A DNA stretch of 64,000 nt from JBFWNG01 sp050251195 (GCA_050251195.1 JBFWNG010000002.1:558001-622000), one strand, 5' to 3'; shown: positions 34,608-42,993, counted from the first letter of the stretch. The notes: generated from the letters alone by a model not told the origin. Program-made: numbers and translations.

Positions 34608-34634
34608 TCCCGGCCAACACTTGATTGACCGGGA
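34608..34634. terminator. Rho-independent-type terminator between convergent genes
   Basis: TCCCGGCCAAC pairs with ATTGACCGGGA (11 bp with two G-T or mismatched positions) around a 5-base loop. It lies 18 bases after the plus-strand stop codon, with AAAAA before and an AT-rich tail after, so it can serve both strands. Confidence 0.8.
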
Positions 34635-34668
34635 CAATATTTAAGAGGATAGGCAATAAATTTGAGTA

Positions 34669-35814
34669 TTATTCCGCAGCTTCGCCTTGTTCAAAGCCTT
34701 CGCCGTGGCAGTCTTTAAACTGATTGTGTTCCTTGTTACATTTTTGGTGCTCAGCGCTTTCCGGGTCGAGCTCAATTGTTTCTTCGACCTCGCAGTCCCA
34801 GCCGTCTGGAGCGTCTGGAGAAAAATCTTCGGCTAAAAACTCAGGAAGTTCGTCCGCAGATACATAGAGTTCGCCGTCTTCCGCGAATACGTCATACATT
34901 TCTGGATCGACTAGGTTTTTTCCTTCGGCGTCAAAAAAGCTGGCGTGGGTCCATTCGAAGGTTTGGTCTATATATGTTCCGGTATTGGTAAACAGGGTTG
35001 TCCCCACCTCGCCGTTAAATCGACCTACCGCTTTCTGCGCGAAATCGCTGCCTTGCCAATTTCCGTTTGACGCCAAAACAATTTCGCTCACACCGTCTTC
35101 AACCAACTTCAAAGTCACCGCTCGACGGAAAGATCCGTCTTGCTCTGAGTCTTCGAACGCTTGTTCTGAGCTCAATGTGACGACGCCGTCTTCCGTTACG
35201 TTAGCGTCAAAAGTAATGGAGGATTTCCCACTGTGGGCTCCTTCATGAAACACGAACTGCATCGAACCCTTGGCGCCGTTTTCGGTAACGCCGGTTATGT
35301 CAATTTTCTCTCTCAATTTCATGACGCCTTCATCTTTTTGGCACATGTAGAGAGTAATTTGTCCATTAGCACTGTTGGAGTTATCCGCCCATATGCGACC
35401 AAACTCTTCCCCGTTGGACTCAATGGAGTATTTTGTTCCGAACTTAATTTTGTCGGCTTCGACCTCGAGGTGGCAAAAGAAACTAGCCGCGTTCGATATC
35501 TCATCCGTTACTTCGGAAACGGTCTGGCCGATCATGCACGCCTCTGCGGATTTTCTCGCGCCGGCGGTAAGTTGAAGTCCAGATTCTTCTCGTTGGTTGA
35601 TGGCATCGGGGAGACTGATATTAAGTGAACCAGAGATATTGAGTTCTGCTACCGACTCAGCTCCTGATACAGCGTCTTTGGCTTCTTTCTCTTTTTGTTC
35701 TTCTTCGGTAGTCGTTGTAGCATCCGAATCCGAATCATCTTTTTTAGAACAGCTTGTTGCAAGGGCTGCGAGAAGCAGGGCGTATGCGAGATTGTGTCTC
35801 AGCTCTAATTTCAT
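34669..35814 (-). CDS. Acidic lipoprotein of unknown function
   Basis: A 381-residue predicted lipoprotein with lipobox ATSC (Cys22). A strongly acidic, low-complexity linker (about 25-50; DDSDSDATTTTEEEQ) follows. The body reads as mostly beta strands with few Cys, and the C-terminus is again acidic, with three Cys (DCEVEE, HQKCNK, DCHGEG). No family recognised. The shape (anchor, acidic spacer, beta domain) suits a surface lipoprotein. Confidence 0.74.
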   Translation of the reverse strand: MKLELRHNLAYALLLAALATSCSKKDDSDSDATTTTEEEQKEKEAKDAVSGAESVAELNISGSLNISLPDAINQREESGLQLTAGARKSAEACMIGQTVSEVTDEISNAASFFCHLEVEADKIKFGTKYSIESNGEEFGRIWADNSNSANGQITLYMCQKDEGVMKLREKIDITGVTENGAKGSMQFVFHEGAHSGKSSITFDANVTEDGVVTLSSEQAFEDSEQDGSFRRAVTLKLVEDGVSEIVLASNGNWQGSDFAQKAVGRFNGEVGTTLFTNTGTYIDQTFEWTHASFFDAEGKNLVDPEMYDVFAEDGELYVSADELPEFLAEDFSPDAPDGWDCEVEETIELDPESAEHQKCNKEHNQFKDCHGEGFEQGEAAE

Positions 35815-35981
35815 ATAATTCCCCTATGACGGTTATCTTGGATCAAAAAAAGCGTCGCAATGGCGACAATAATTTCCCCTTCGGCGAAACATCAAATCGC
35901 TGCAGGAAATCGTTTTTTTAATGTAAAAATGGCAGGTTAAGACATAGGATAATTGGAGTATGAATTAAAAAGGATACCGCG

Positions 35982-36089
35982 GTGAGAAAAATCCCTGCTT
36001 TGTGTTGTGTCGTTTTATCCACACTTGTTCTGGGGTTGCGGTGCGATCCCGATCCGGGGGTGCCGAACCCCCGTCACGGCATCCAATAG
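35982..36089 (+). CDS. Possible 35-residue secreted or lipoprotein-like peptide
   Basis: A GTG-started ORF of 35 codons with AAGGAT about nine bases upstream. The translation starts MRKIPALCCVVLSTLVLG and continues to LRC-DPDPGVP, resembling a signal sequence with a Cys at the expected lipid-attachment spot but with Arg at -1, which is not canonical. The GC-rich end also forms a CGGGGGT...ACCCCCG hairpin that may be a terminator instead. No homologue known to me. Confidence 0.3.
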   Translation: MRKIPALCCVVLSTLVLGLRCDPDPGVPNPRHGIQ

Positions 36090-36104
36090 CGTACGAGGAT
36101 CTCG

Positions 36105-36500
36105 TCAAATGACCTGCCCTACCAATTTTTCTCCCGTTAATGGCGGCTTCCTCATTCTAACCTTCCCTGCCATTTTTTCGCATAGCTCGGCACAGCGTTC
36201 GCAGATCTGAGCGCACTGAATCATAGTCTCGTCCTCAATGCCGCGACAGCTTTCTGCGGTATCCCAGCAAACATCAGAGCAGATGCCGCAGACGTCGCTG
36301 TGACGGTCGGAATGACGGCTCATGAAGTTAGCGCTGGTCTCGCAAATATCCGCGCAGTCGAGCAAGAGCTGGATGTGGCGCGCCTCGGCGTGTTTACCGC
36401 CCTCTCCAAGACAATGGACAACCTGATCGGTACAAGCTGTGCTAGCGTCGAGACAGGCTTTGATACATTCTCGCATTTCTTTGGTCAGTTCTTGATGCAT
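36105..36500 (-). CDS. Four-helix-bundle copper storage protein (Csp/DUF326)
   Basis: A 131-residue protein starting at ATG 36500 after GGAGG. It has no signal peptide, so it is cytosolic, like Csp3. Fourteen Cys lie on helix faces: CIKAC, TAC, VHC, CADIC, CGICSDVC, ESC and CAQICERCAELC. In Csp proteins the thiolates line the inside of a four-helix bundle and hold many Cu(I) ions. The length, lack of signal and Cys pattern match the family. It ends convergently with the small ORF at 35982. Confidence 0.88.
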   Translation of the reverse strand: MHQELTKEMRECIKACLDASTACTDQVVHCLGEGGKHAEARHIQLLLDCADICETSANFMSRHSDRHSDVCGICSDVCWDTAESCRGIEDETMIQCAQICERCAELCEKMAGKVRMRKPPLTGEKLVGQVI

Positions 36501-36628
36501 GATTTGCCTCCAAGGTCGTGATTTTCGATCGATTTGTAGGAAGCAACATCTAAGCCAATCGGGTAGTAAAAAACAGAAGGCTCTACAAGCCTTTCTGTAA
36601 TCTCTATATGGTCCCAACCTATTTAAAC

Positions 36629-37018
36629 CTATTTAAGCTCTATCGTTAAATCTGCCCCTAAGCCAGAATCATAGTCGTTTACCTCTCGGGTAAAACTATT
36701 TTTGACCAAAATCGGTTTAGGGAGAATGCTGTCTAAATTAGCCAGAACCTCCGTTTCTGTTGCGCTGGCCAACGAAAATCCTTGCGGCATAAAGAGCGAA
36801 TTTTCCGTGGAGAAGTTGAGTATGAAGGTGATCTCTGTTCCAGTCACAGGAGCACCCGAAGCGGGCGTGTAGGTGTACGTTCTCACGGGATCGCCGTCTT
36901 TCTCTCTCTCTTCTTGTGCCTTTAAGGTAAATTCCTCGTCTAGGTTCGCAAAAATATCCATTGAAGAAAGAGCAATGTCGGGGCGTTCACCAGCTTCGCA
37001 GTCCGCCTCTCGATACAT
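36629..37018 (-). CDS. Small protein of unknown function, in frame with the regulator upstream
   Basis: A 129-residue ORF starting at ATG 37018 after GGAGAAT. It has no signal peptide or known motif; the middle (VRTYTYTPASGAP, TEITFILNFST) reads as beta. It is in exactly the same frame as the regulator ending at 37085, and the 22 codons between (37084-37019) contain no stop, so a single TAG at 37087-37085 separates the two ORFs. It may be a real small gene with its own ribosome site, the C-terminal part of a fused protein, or a readthrough product. Confidence 0.5.
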   Translation of the reverse strand: MYREADCEAGERPDIALSSMDIFANLDEEFTLKAQEEREKDGDPVRTYTYTPASGAPVTGTEITFILNFSTENSLFMPQGFSLASATETEVLANLDSILPKPILVKNSFTREVNDYDSGLGADLTIELK

Positions 37019-37084
37019 ATATTCTCCAGAAAGGCGAGTCGGCGAATCTGGTCGGGTTGTCGAGAGGGTGTCAGTGTCCGAATT

Positions 37085-37873
37085 CTAGATGCTTTTTATC
37101 GAACCAAACGCTGCCGTCAGCGGATCGAATCTATCGACGCCAAGCAACACCGTCGCGCATTCGAGATCCCTCGTTTCATGGGTAAGATGATCGAGAGCGG
37201 CCCTCTCGCCAAACTTTCGAATAACAGCCCTGAGATCAGAAAGCATTTCTAGGTAATTTTGTCGTGTTAGGTAATGCTGAGTGATAAGGAACGTGAAATC
37301 CCTCGTTTCATTTCGCGATTTGACGGTTTCCACCTGATCCTTGAGATGATTTACGAATAGTTCGATAATCGAGTCCAGGTACCCCTGTAACAACGGGCCA
37401 CGAAGCCGCCAGGAAATACCGCCCTTCACTAGGACCTTAACTTTGCCGTTGTTTTGCAAGTCCACAAGTCCCATTTCTTGGAGCGTGTCGAGGTACTTGT
37501 CCCCACTCTTTTTTGAAATTTTGGCGCGAGTTTGAATGTCTTTTGGACTAAATCCAGAGCTTAACAACCAAAAGTAATGCATGTAATGCGGGTATTTTGC
37601 GAGGAATCCTTCTTGGTCGTGGGATAGCTCCACCGGCGCCGATCGAACCTTGTCGGAGATTTGCACTAGATCGTGGAAACTCACCTCCAGCCAAGAGCAG
37701 GCTTGCACAATCCGTTCGAGAGAAAGGTCGTCGTACGTTAGAAGTCGCTTCACGGATGATTCCGATAATCCCCACAGTTTCGCAAGATCCTGATATTGAT
37801 ATCCCTTCTTTTTCAGGAGCTGCTTAAGCGCGTTTTTGACTCTGACAGATTCCGTGGAAGGTTTTTGGTTCAT
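37085..37873 (-). CDS. XRE-type regulator with second winged helix
   Basis: A 262-residue cytoplasmic regulator. Residues 8-75 form an XRE/HTH_3 helix-turn-helix (YQDLAKLWGLSESSVKRLL). A second HTH (about 110-140; SPKDIQTRAKISKKSGDKYL) and a helical C-terminal half follow, the layout of TIGR02147-like regulators common in Bdellovibrionota. AAAGGTGA precedes the ATG. It is divergent from the beta-lactamase-fold lipoprotein gene; a palindromic operator lies between, so it probably controls itself and that gene. The protein ends with an amber stop followed by a further open frame. Confidence 0.83.
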   Translation of the reverse strand: MNQKPSTESVRVKNALKQLLKKKGYQYQDLAKLWGLSESSVKRLLTYDDLSLERIVQACSWLEVSFHDLVQISDKVRSAPVELSHDQEGFLAKYPHYMHYFWLLSSGFSPKDIQTRAKISKKSGDKYLDTLQEMGLVDLQNNGKVKVLVKGGISWRLRGPLLQGYLDSIIELFVNHLKDQVETVKSRNETRDFTFLITQHYLTRQNYLEMLSDLRAVIRKFGERAALDHLTHETRDLECATVLLGVDRFDPLTAAFGSIKSI

Positions 37874-37895
37874 GATAAGTCACCTTTAGGCTTTT

Positions 37896-37916
37896 AAGTA
37901 CTATCATATAGTACTT
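37896..37916. promoter_or_regulatory. Palindromic operator between divergent genes
   Basis: AAGTACTAT-CAT-ATAGTACTT is a perfect 9-bp inverted repeat with a 3-base centre, in the 116-base divergent region between the XRE regulator and the lipoprotein hydrolase. It lies 23 bases upstream of the regulator's ATG and overlaps TATGAT, a possible -10 of the regulator on the minus strand. TTGACA (37928-37933) may be a -35 for the plus-strand gene. Confidence 0.65.
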
Positions 37917-37989
37917 TCTGGCGCATGTTGACAATGGGTGTTATTCCGTGAGACAGCGGTTCTACCAACTTATATAGGAAGACAAGCGT

Positions 37990-39516
37990 ATGTTCCGACA
38001 ATTGACATCTCTTGCACTTGCGTCGACTCTCCTCACATCTTGCGGAAATTTTATGCCGAAAGACGCGAGCGGAAGGGCGAACTCGTCTGCTGCAGCCCTA
38101 ACGCACTTTCAGGAATATGTGGAAACTACCATGGATAAGAACAATATTCCGGGATTGGGGATTAGTGTCGTTAAGGATGGCAAAGTTATTTTGAGTAAAG
38201 GCTTCGGTTATCGAGACATTGAAAATAAAACACCAGTAACAGAGGACACTCTTTTCGCGATTGGTTCCACGACGAAAGCTTTCACGGCGACTTCAGTAGG
38301 TATTCTCGCCGATAGGGGGGATGTTAATATAGACAGCCCTGTGAAAGACTACCTGACGGATTTCGAATTGATGGACGCGCAAGCTACCAAAGAAGCCACA
38401 CCGCGCGATTTGATGCTTCATCGCACCGGCATTCCTCGGCACGAATTCGTCTGGCTCTTTTCTCCTGACTCAAGAGAGCAACTGTATAACAAGTTGAAAT
38501 ACCTTCCGTCTAGCGCTCCCTTCCGCAGCGAGTGGCAGTACAATAACTTCATGTTTATGACGACCGGGTTGCTTATCGAGAAGCTATCGGGCAACAGTTG
38601 GGAGTCGTTTGTTCACGATGAAATTCTTTCTCCGCTGGGAATGAATCGGACCGACTTCTCTGTAAACGATATGGAGAAGGATGCTGATGCGGCATTGGGT
38701 TACTTGAGCTCGAAGACTCAGGAACCGGTGAATGTCCCTTACATGAAAATTGACGCTATGGGCCCTGCTGGTTCTATGAATTCTTCCGCGAAAGAGATGG
38801 CTCAATGGGTTCTTTTGAACCTGAACGAAGGGGTTTCTGGGGATGGACAAATCATCAGTCAAGAAAGCCTAGAGGAAATACATCGCCCGCAAATGAAAAT
38901 CACTTCATCGTCAAGACCGGAATTATCGGATCTAAACTATGGTTTGGCATGGGTAGCACACGAGTACTCGGGTCACAAACTGGTTTGGCATAATGGATCA
39001 ATTGATGGCTTCTCAGCCCTCGTCTCCTTTTTGCCGGAAGAAGAGCTAGGCATTGTGATTCTGATGAACTCGAGCAATTCGACCAATCTTCTCGACCTTG
39101 CCCTCGTAGCCTACGACGAGCTCCTGGGATTGCCCTTTACGGATTGGGTTGGTAAATACGAACAGGAGCATGAAGAAACCAAGCCAACATATGATCCGAC
39201 CGAACCTGTACTTCCCTTGGAGTCCTACGTCGGTGAATTTGTCCATCCGGCGTATGGAATCGTCCAGACGAAAGTCGTCCAGGACGGCGACAAAAAGCGT
39301 CTTGTCGCAACTTTGCACACTATAGACATAAACTTGCTTCCTGCGAAAGCGCCGGGAGGAGTTGAAAATGCGGCGCACGTGTTTTTTGCAGAGGGGTTCT
39401 CTTTCGCGCCATTCGTACAATTCGGTGAGAAAGAAGACGGAACCATCGAGACGTTGCAGTGGCAGCTGGAACCCGACAAAAGGGTGAAGCCAATTCTGTT
39501 TGAACGGCAGAACTAA
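37990..39516 (+). CDS. Class C beta-lactamase-fold serine hydrolase lipoprotein
   Basis: A 508-residue predicted lipoprotein with lipobox LTSC (Cys18). The serine-hydrolase domain (about 40-385) has the SxxK motif in GSTTKAF (about 91-97), a Tyr-x-Asn in QYNNFM (about 183) and the third-motif HNGSIDGF (about 337). This is the AmpC/EstB/D-Ala-D-Ala peptidase fold; in exported lipoproteins such enzymes are esterases or peptidases, not necessarily beta-lactamases. A C-terminal DUF3471-like beta domain (about 405-505) follows (LESYVGEFVHPAYG). It is divergent from the XRE regulator and probably controlled by it. Confidence 0.87.
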   Translation: MFRQLTSLALASTLLTSCGNFMPKDASGRANSSAAALTHFQEYVETTMDKNNIPGLGISVVKDGKVILSKGFGYRDIENKTPVTEDTLFAIGSTTKAFTATSVGILADRGDVNIDSPVKDYLTDFELMDAQATKEATPRDLMLHRTGIPRHEFVWLFSPDSREQLYNKLKYLPSSAPFRSEWQYNNFMFMTTGLLIEKLSGNSWESFVHDEILSPLGMNRTDFSVNDMEKDADAALGYLSSKTQEPVNVPYMKIDAMGPAGSMNSSAKEMAQWVLLNLNEGVSGDGQIISQESLEEIHRPQMKITSSSRPELSDLNYGLAWVAHEYSGHKLVWHNGSIDGFSALVSFLPEEELGIVILMNSSNSTNLLDLALVAYDELLGLPFTDWVGKYEQEHEETKPTYDPTEPVLPLESYVGEFVHPAYGIVQTKVVQDGDKKRLVATLHTIDINLLPAKAPGGVENAAHVFFAEGFSFAPFVQFGEKEDGTIETLQWQLEPDKRVKPILFERQN

Positions 39517-39527
39517 CCCGCCGAATG

Positions 39528-40031
39528 TTACGTATTTTCGAAAAGCTCCGACGGCCATAATTTCCGCGGGTCTTCTTCGCCAGTTAAGTAAGGAACGGAG
39601 CTGCCGTTTTCAAATACCTTATTCGTCTTGGCGACGAAGACCTTTCCCGAATCCGGATACTCGCATATTTCAAATTCGTCCATGGTACTTATGGCGAAGT
39701 ACTTGAAAGCTCCGTTTGTGTGATTGTAAAACTGGTGCACTCCCTCTGGGCTGTTCTTGCAATGAATAAGATCGCCTTTGCGGACTTCCCTGAAATGGTC
39801 GTTTTGACGAAGCATGCCCCGTCCTTCAAGGACGAGAAAGAGCTCTTCCTCGGAGTGATGGAAATGATAAGGACAGGAAAAGTTTTCCGGCGGCAAAACG
39901 GTGACATTAAAGCCAAGTTTTTTGGCGCCCATTCCCTCCGCTAAATATTTCCTTTGGCAGTTGTAGAGATCTCCGAACGATCCGTCCGCAAGCTTGATAT
40001 CGTTAATGTTGACTACGTTATTCCAATCCAT
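39528..40031 (-). CDS. Cupin-domain protein
   Basis: A 167-residue cytoplasmic cupin. ATG 40031 is chosen because AGGAG lies seven bases upstream. The metal-site motif 1 is PYHFHHSEEELFLVLEG (about 51-67) and motif 2 is KNSPEGVHQFYNH (about 88-100), with His and Glu ligands intact. Many such proteins are sugar isomerases, dioxygenases or ligand sensors; the type is not clear. It starts 38 bases after metG and probably is cotranscribed with it. Confidence 0.82.
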   Translation of the reverse strand: MDWNNVVNINDIKLADGSFGDLYNCQRKYLAEGMGAKKLGFNVTVLPPENFSCPYHFHHSEEELFLVLEGRGMLRQNDHFREVRKGDLIHCKNSPEGVHQFYNHTNGAFKYFAISTMDEFEICEYPDSGKVFVAKTNKVFENGSSVPYLTGEEDPRKLWPSELFENT

Positions 40032-40069
40032 ACCCTGACTCCTGAACATGAGCAAGCGGTGCCTATAAC

Positions 40070-41506
40070 CTATTCGCCGGGCTTTTTCAAAGGAAATAGG
40101 ATGCGGCATTTGAAGTTACCGCCTTCCAGCGCAGTCTTGATTTCCAAAGATGCTCGAGGCAAAAAGGCCTCCAGTTCGAGCGCGATAGAGTAGAGTCGCT
40201 GGCACCAATCAATAAGCCATTCCAGCAGCCTATGGTCCGGGTCGTGCTGTAGAAGTATCCACGGGCGCCGATCGCTCAGTTCAGCGTTCAACGCGTCCAG
40301 CCGTGACCAAAGGGCTTTGGAGACATCGTGAATCGAGTAGGGACTCGTCGGAGGATGAATCACTTCGGACGCCGAAAGAGGTAGCGGGACGTTTAAACCA
40401 GATCTGTCACAAAGAGTGACAAGTCGAGAAAAAAGGTTGCCCAAACGGTGGGCCAAATCAGATGCATAGGTCTGTGTCAGGCGTTCAATCGAAAAGTCAG
40501 AATCGCTATAGATAGGAGTGCGCGACAACAAGAAATGTCGTAAGGCGTCTGAACCGAACTTATCCAAAACTTCGAGAGGATCGATGGCATTTCCGAGCGA
40601 CTTGCTGATTTTTGTGCCGTTGTTCGTAAGGAAACCGTGGATCACAATTTCGTTGGGCAGGGGTAAGCCGGCGGAGAGAAGTAGAGCGGGCCAGTAGATC
40701 GCGTGAAATTTCCATACGTTCTTCCCGATAACGTGGATCTTTTGGGTGTCGGAATTCCAGACGGATTGCCACCTGTTGTCCTCTCCAAACCCTTGTCCCG
40801 AAAGATAATTTATCAGAGCATCAATCCACACATAAATTACCTGATCGTCGCGACCGGGGACAGAAATGCCCCAACCGCTCGTTCGGGCTTTTGCGCGCGT
40901 AACGCTTATGTCGGTGAGTCCCCGCCTGACGAAACTCAGGACCTCGTTCTTGCGCGTCTCCGGAATTATCTTGATGTGATCCTCAGCGATAAGAGTTTCC
41001 AGCTTCGCCTGATAGGCGCTGAGTCGGAAGAAAATATTCTCCTCTCGTACTCGTTCTGGCGGACGATTATGATCCGGACAAACACCGTTGGCCAAATCCT
41101 TTTCTAAAAGGAAGTCTTCGCATCCCACACAATAATGCCCCTCGTAGGATTTAACGTAAAGATCGTCGGGTTTCAACTCGGACCAGAACTTCTCGACGCC
41201 AAGGCGATGACGATACTCCGTCGTGCGAATAAAAGTGTCGGTGGTGACGTCCAACCGGCGAACCAAATCTTGAAATATCGCGGCGTTCTTATCGACAAAT
41301 TCCTGCGTCGATACACCTGCCTGGGCCGCTGCAACGACATTCTTCGACGCATTTTCATCCGTGCCGGTTTGAAAGGTGACGCTGTGACCCCGTTGTCGAT
41401 AAAGGCGAACAATACAGTCCGCAAGAATAAATTCCTGAGCATGGCCAATATGTGGCCGCGCGTTCACATAGGGAATAGATGTCGTAATATAAATTGGTTT
41501 TTGCAT
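40070..41506 (-). CDS. metG: Methionyl-tRNA synthetase
   Basis: A 478-residue class I tRNA synthetase that charges tRNA-Met. ATG 41506 follows GGAG; extension to 41572 lacks one. HIGH-type PHIGHAQ (about 19-25) and KMSKS-type KISKSLGN (about 292-299) signatures are present. The connective peptide has a Cys4/Cys3His zinc knuckle (CVGCEDF...VCPDHN). The anticodon-binding domain follows, and the protein ends there without the C-terminal tRNA-binding EMAP-like domain of E. coli MetG, a short form known in some bacteria and organelles. It may be the only or a secondary MetRS; I cannot tell from this window. The cupin gene follows downstream. Confidence 0.93.
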   Translation of the reverse strand: MQKPIYITTSIPYVNARPHIGHAQEFILADCIVRLYRQRGHSVTFQTGTDENASKNVVAAAQAGVSTQEFVDKNAAIFQDLVRRLDVTTDTFIRTTEYRHRLGVEKFWSELKPDDLYVKSYEGHYCVGCEDFLLEKDLANGVCPDHNRPPERVREENIFFRLSAYQAKLETLIAEDHIKIIPETRKNEVLSFVRRGLTDISVTRAKARTSGWGISVPGRDDQVIYVWIDALINYLSGQGFGEDNRWQSVWNSDTQKIHVIGKNVWKFHAIYWPALLLSAGLPLPNEIVIHGFLTNNGTKISKSLGNAIDPLEVLDKFGSDALRHFLLSRTPIYSDSDFSIERLTQTYASDLAHRLGNLFSRLVTLCDRSGLNVPLPLSASEVIHPPTSPYSIHDVSKALWSRLDALNAELSDRRPWILLQHDPDHRLLEWLIDWCQRLYSIALELEAFLPRASLEIKTALEGGNFKCRILFPLKKPGE

Positions 41507-41602
41507 AACGCACTCCATGAGCCATAGGCGAAGCAAAAGACAAAATGCTTCGTTGGCATCGCTAAAAATCAAAAGTTAGAAGAGAAAAAAAGAAACGGAG
41601 TG

Positions 41603-41698
41603 TTAGGCCTGCATGAACCCCGAGCAAGCGTCAGACTGACCCAAGAGCACGCTTTTCAGTGCTTTGCATGGTTCAAATCTTAAAATCTCGCTCGGCAT
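41603..41698 (-). CDS. 31-residue ORF with strong ribosome site, upstream of metG
   Basis: A 31-codon ORF (translation starts MPSEILRFEPCKALK and ends GFMQA) whose ATG is preceded by GGAGG with a six-base spacer, the best ribosome site in this area. It lies 96 bases upstream of metG on the same strand. It is not Met-rich, so it does not look like a classical attenuation leader. It has two Cys and could be a small peptide of its own. No homologue known to me; codon evidence is too short to judge. Confidence 0.45.
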   Translation of the reverse strand: MPSEILRFEPCKALKSVLLGQSDACSGFMQA

Positions 41699-41756
41699 AA
41701 CATTCCTCCAAGGTAGGCCCCTATTATCGGCGAAATAGCAAAAAACTTCAATCTCC

Positions 41757-41927
41757 ACTTTTCGCGTTTCCCCTCCACCCCTTCCGCCGTCCACGATAAA
41801 GACTTAACGCGGAAGCGCTGAATAATGGAAAAACGCGGAATTTGAATCTGGACTTTCCGCGTTTCCAAACTTCCGCGCCTCCGCGATTAAAATTTCACAC
41901 GGAAGAGCTGAATAATCGAAAAACGCA
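41757..41927. repeat. Palindromic intergenic repeat, copies C and D in tandem
   Basis: Two copies of the family seen at 14664 and 16927. Copy C (41757-41841) has a degenerate left arm but keeps ACGCGGAAGCGCTGAATAAT (41807-41826). Copy D (41851-41927) keeps TTTCCGCGTTTCC... and CACGGAAGAGCTGAATAATC. Both share the tail GCTGAATAATnGAAAAACGC. Confidence 0.75.
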
Positions 41928-41950
41928 AAAATACCTGAGATCATTTGCTA

Positions 41951-42020
41951 ACGTCCTCCCAAGCCGAGAAACGTTCTCCCAAGCCGAGAAACGTCATCCT
42001 GAGCGTGGCAAAGGATCTCT
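41951..42020. repeat. 20-bp direct repeat and GTCATCCTGAGC element
   Basis: AACGTnCTCCCAAGCCGAGA occurs twice in direct succession (41951-41970 and 41971-41990), then AACGTCATCCTGAGCGTGGC begins a third unit that changes to the GTCATCCTGAGC...AAGGATCTC element. The latter is related to those at 33322, 52346 and 60687. No coding seen in the 517-base stretch 41507-42023 beyond the 31-residue ORF. Confidence 0.65.
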
Positions 42021-42023
42021 CTA

Positions 42024-42452
42024 TCAAATAGAGATCTTCACAAAAGCATTAAGTTTTCCGCTATTTATGACTTTTATATTCGAGAAGCCAAGCCCTTCAT
42101 AAAAGGCCGCCTGCTCCGGCTGGTCGTCAGTCAAAAGCACTGTTTGCCTGACATGAGCGTACCTTTCTATGCAAGCTTGAACGAGCTCCTTCCCGATACC
42201 TTGCCTATGATGCGAAGGCCGCACCAGGATGTCCTGGAGGTACATGATCGTTGCGTCGTCAGAAACGCAACGGGCTAGGCCGAGGAGTACGTCGTCTTTC
42301 CATTTGGATATGACGAACGAAGAACCCGCGATGGCTTTTTGTAAAAGGTCCAGATCTTTAGTGTAGGCCGTCCATCCTACCGATGAATAGAGGTCCAGAA
42401 GATCGGATTTGGAAATCTCTTTGGTCACCTTCGTGACTATCGATGTATTCAT
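42024..42452 (-). CDS. GNAT-family N-acetyltransferase
   Basis: A 142-residue single-domain GNAT enzyme. Acetyl-CoA motif A is LQDILVRPSHHRQGIGKEL (about 73-91), with the RQGIGK pyrophosphate loop; motif B AFYEGLGFSN follows. The N-terminal part (SSVGWTAYTKDLDLL) resembles small GNATs that acetylate amines or toxins. The substrate is not readable. Start ATG follows AAAAGA. Confidence 0.83.
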   Translation of the reverse strand: MNTSIVTKVTKEISKSDLLDLYSSVGWTAYTKDLDLLQKAIAGSSFVISKWKDDVLLGLARCVSDDATIMYLQDILVRPSHHRQGIGKELVQACIERYAHVRQTVLLTDDQPEQAAFYEGLGFSNIKVINSGKLNAFVKISI

Positions 42453-42480
42453 GCTGTCTTTTCAAACTACGGAATTGCAA

Positions 42481-42930
42481 TCAGGATCTCTTATATTCCG
42501 TGTCCGACGCATCTATCAAGCAATTTAAATGCGCATCGTTAAGGCCTCTGCAGTTTGCAAGTCTGTCCTTTGACACGGGAACGTTTTTGAGAAGTTCGAG
42601 GCAAAGCATGATGTGTTGACCATTTTTAAACTGAAGGCAGTGGAGAATGCCGTTCGTCGTTAACTGAGTGTCTTGTCTGAAGAGTGGATCCTTTGGAGAA
42701 CTTTCACAAATTTCTTGCAGGGAGGGCATGACCTTACAAATCGAGGCTGCTTCCTCTTTACCGATCGTGCGCAGTAATTCCGGATCGACATTCTTGGGAG
42801 GTAGGTAACTGCCTCGTCTTTCATTGACCCCAGCGTCTGTTTTTCGCGGAGAAGACGGATGTGCTTTTTTACAACTGGCCAAAGATGTCGCTAATGCCGC
42901 GGATAACGCAAATGAAAGCAAGCTTCGCAT
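42481..42930 (-). CDS. Small Cys-containing lipoprotein
   Basis: A 149-residue predicted lipoprotein with lipobox LASC (Cys20). Six Cys remain after the anchor (SICKV, EICES, ILHCL, MLCLEL, NCRGL, NCLID), in pairs likely to be disulfide bonded. A Ser/Pro/Lys-rich linker (about 22-45) separates them from the anchor. No family recognised. It is adjacent to the GNAT gene on the same strand, with 28 bases between. Confidence 0.72.
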   Translation of the reverse strand: MRSLLSFALSAALATSLASCKKAHPSSPRKTDAGVNERRGSYLPPKNVDPELLRTIGKEEAASICKVMPSLQEICESSPKDPLFRQDTQLTTNGILHCLQFKNGQHIMLCLELLKNVPVSKDRLANCRGLNDAHLNCLIDASDTEYKRS

Positions 42931-42993
42931 GAGTTTTCCCTACAATGGTGTTATTTGCGGGAAACATATCATGATTTTAGGAACGAAGCTAGG

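Noticed and set aside
41507..41602. T-box or SAM riboswitch before metG
   Set aside because: No T-box bulge motif or SAM-riboswitch stem was seen. A 6-bp hairpin (GAAGCA...TGCTTC) alone is not enough.
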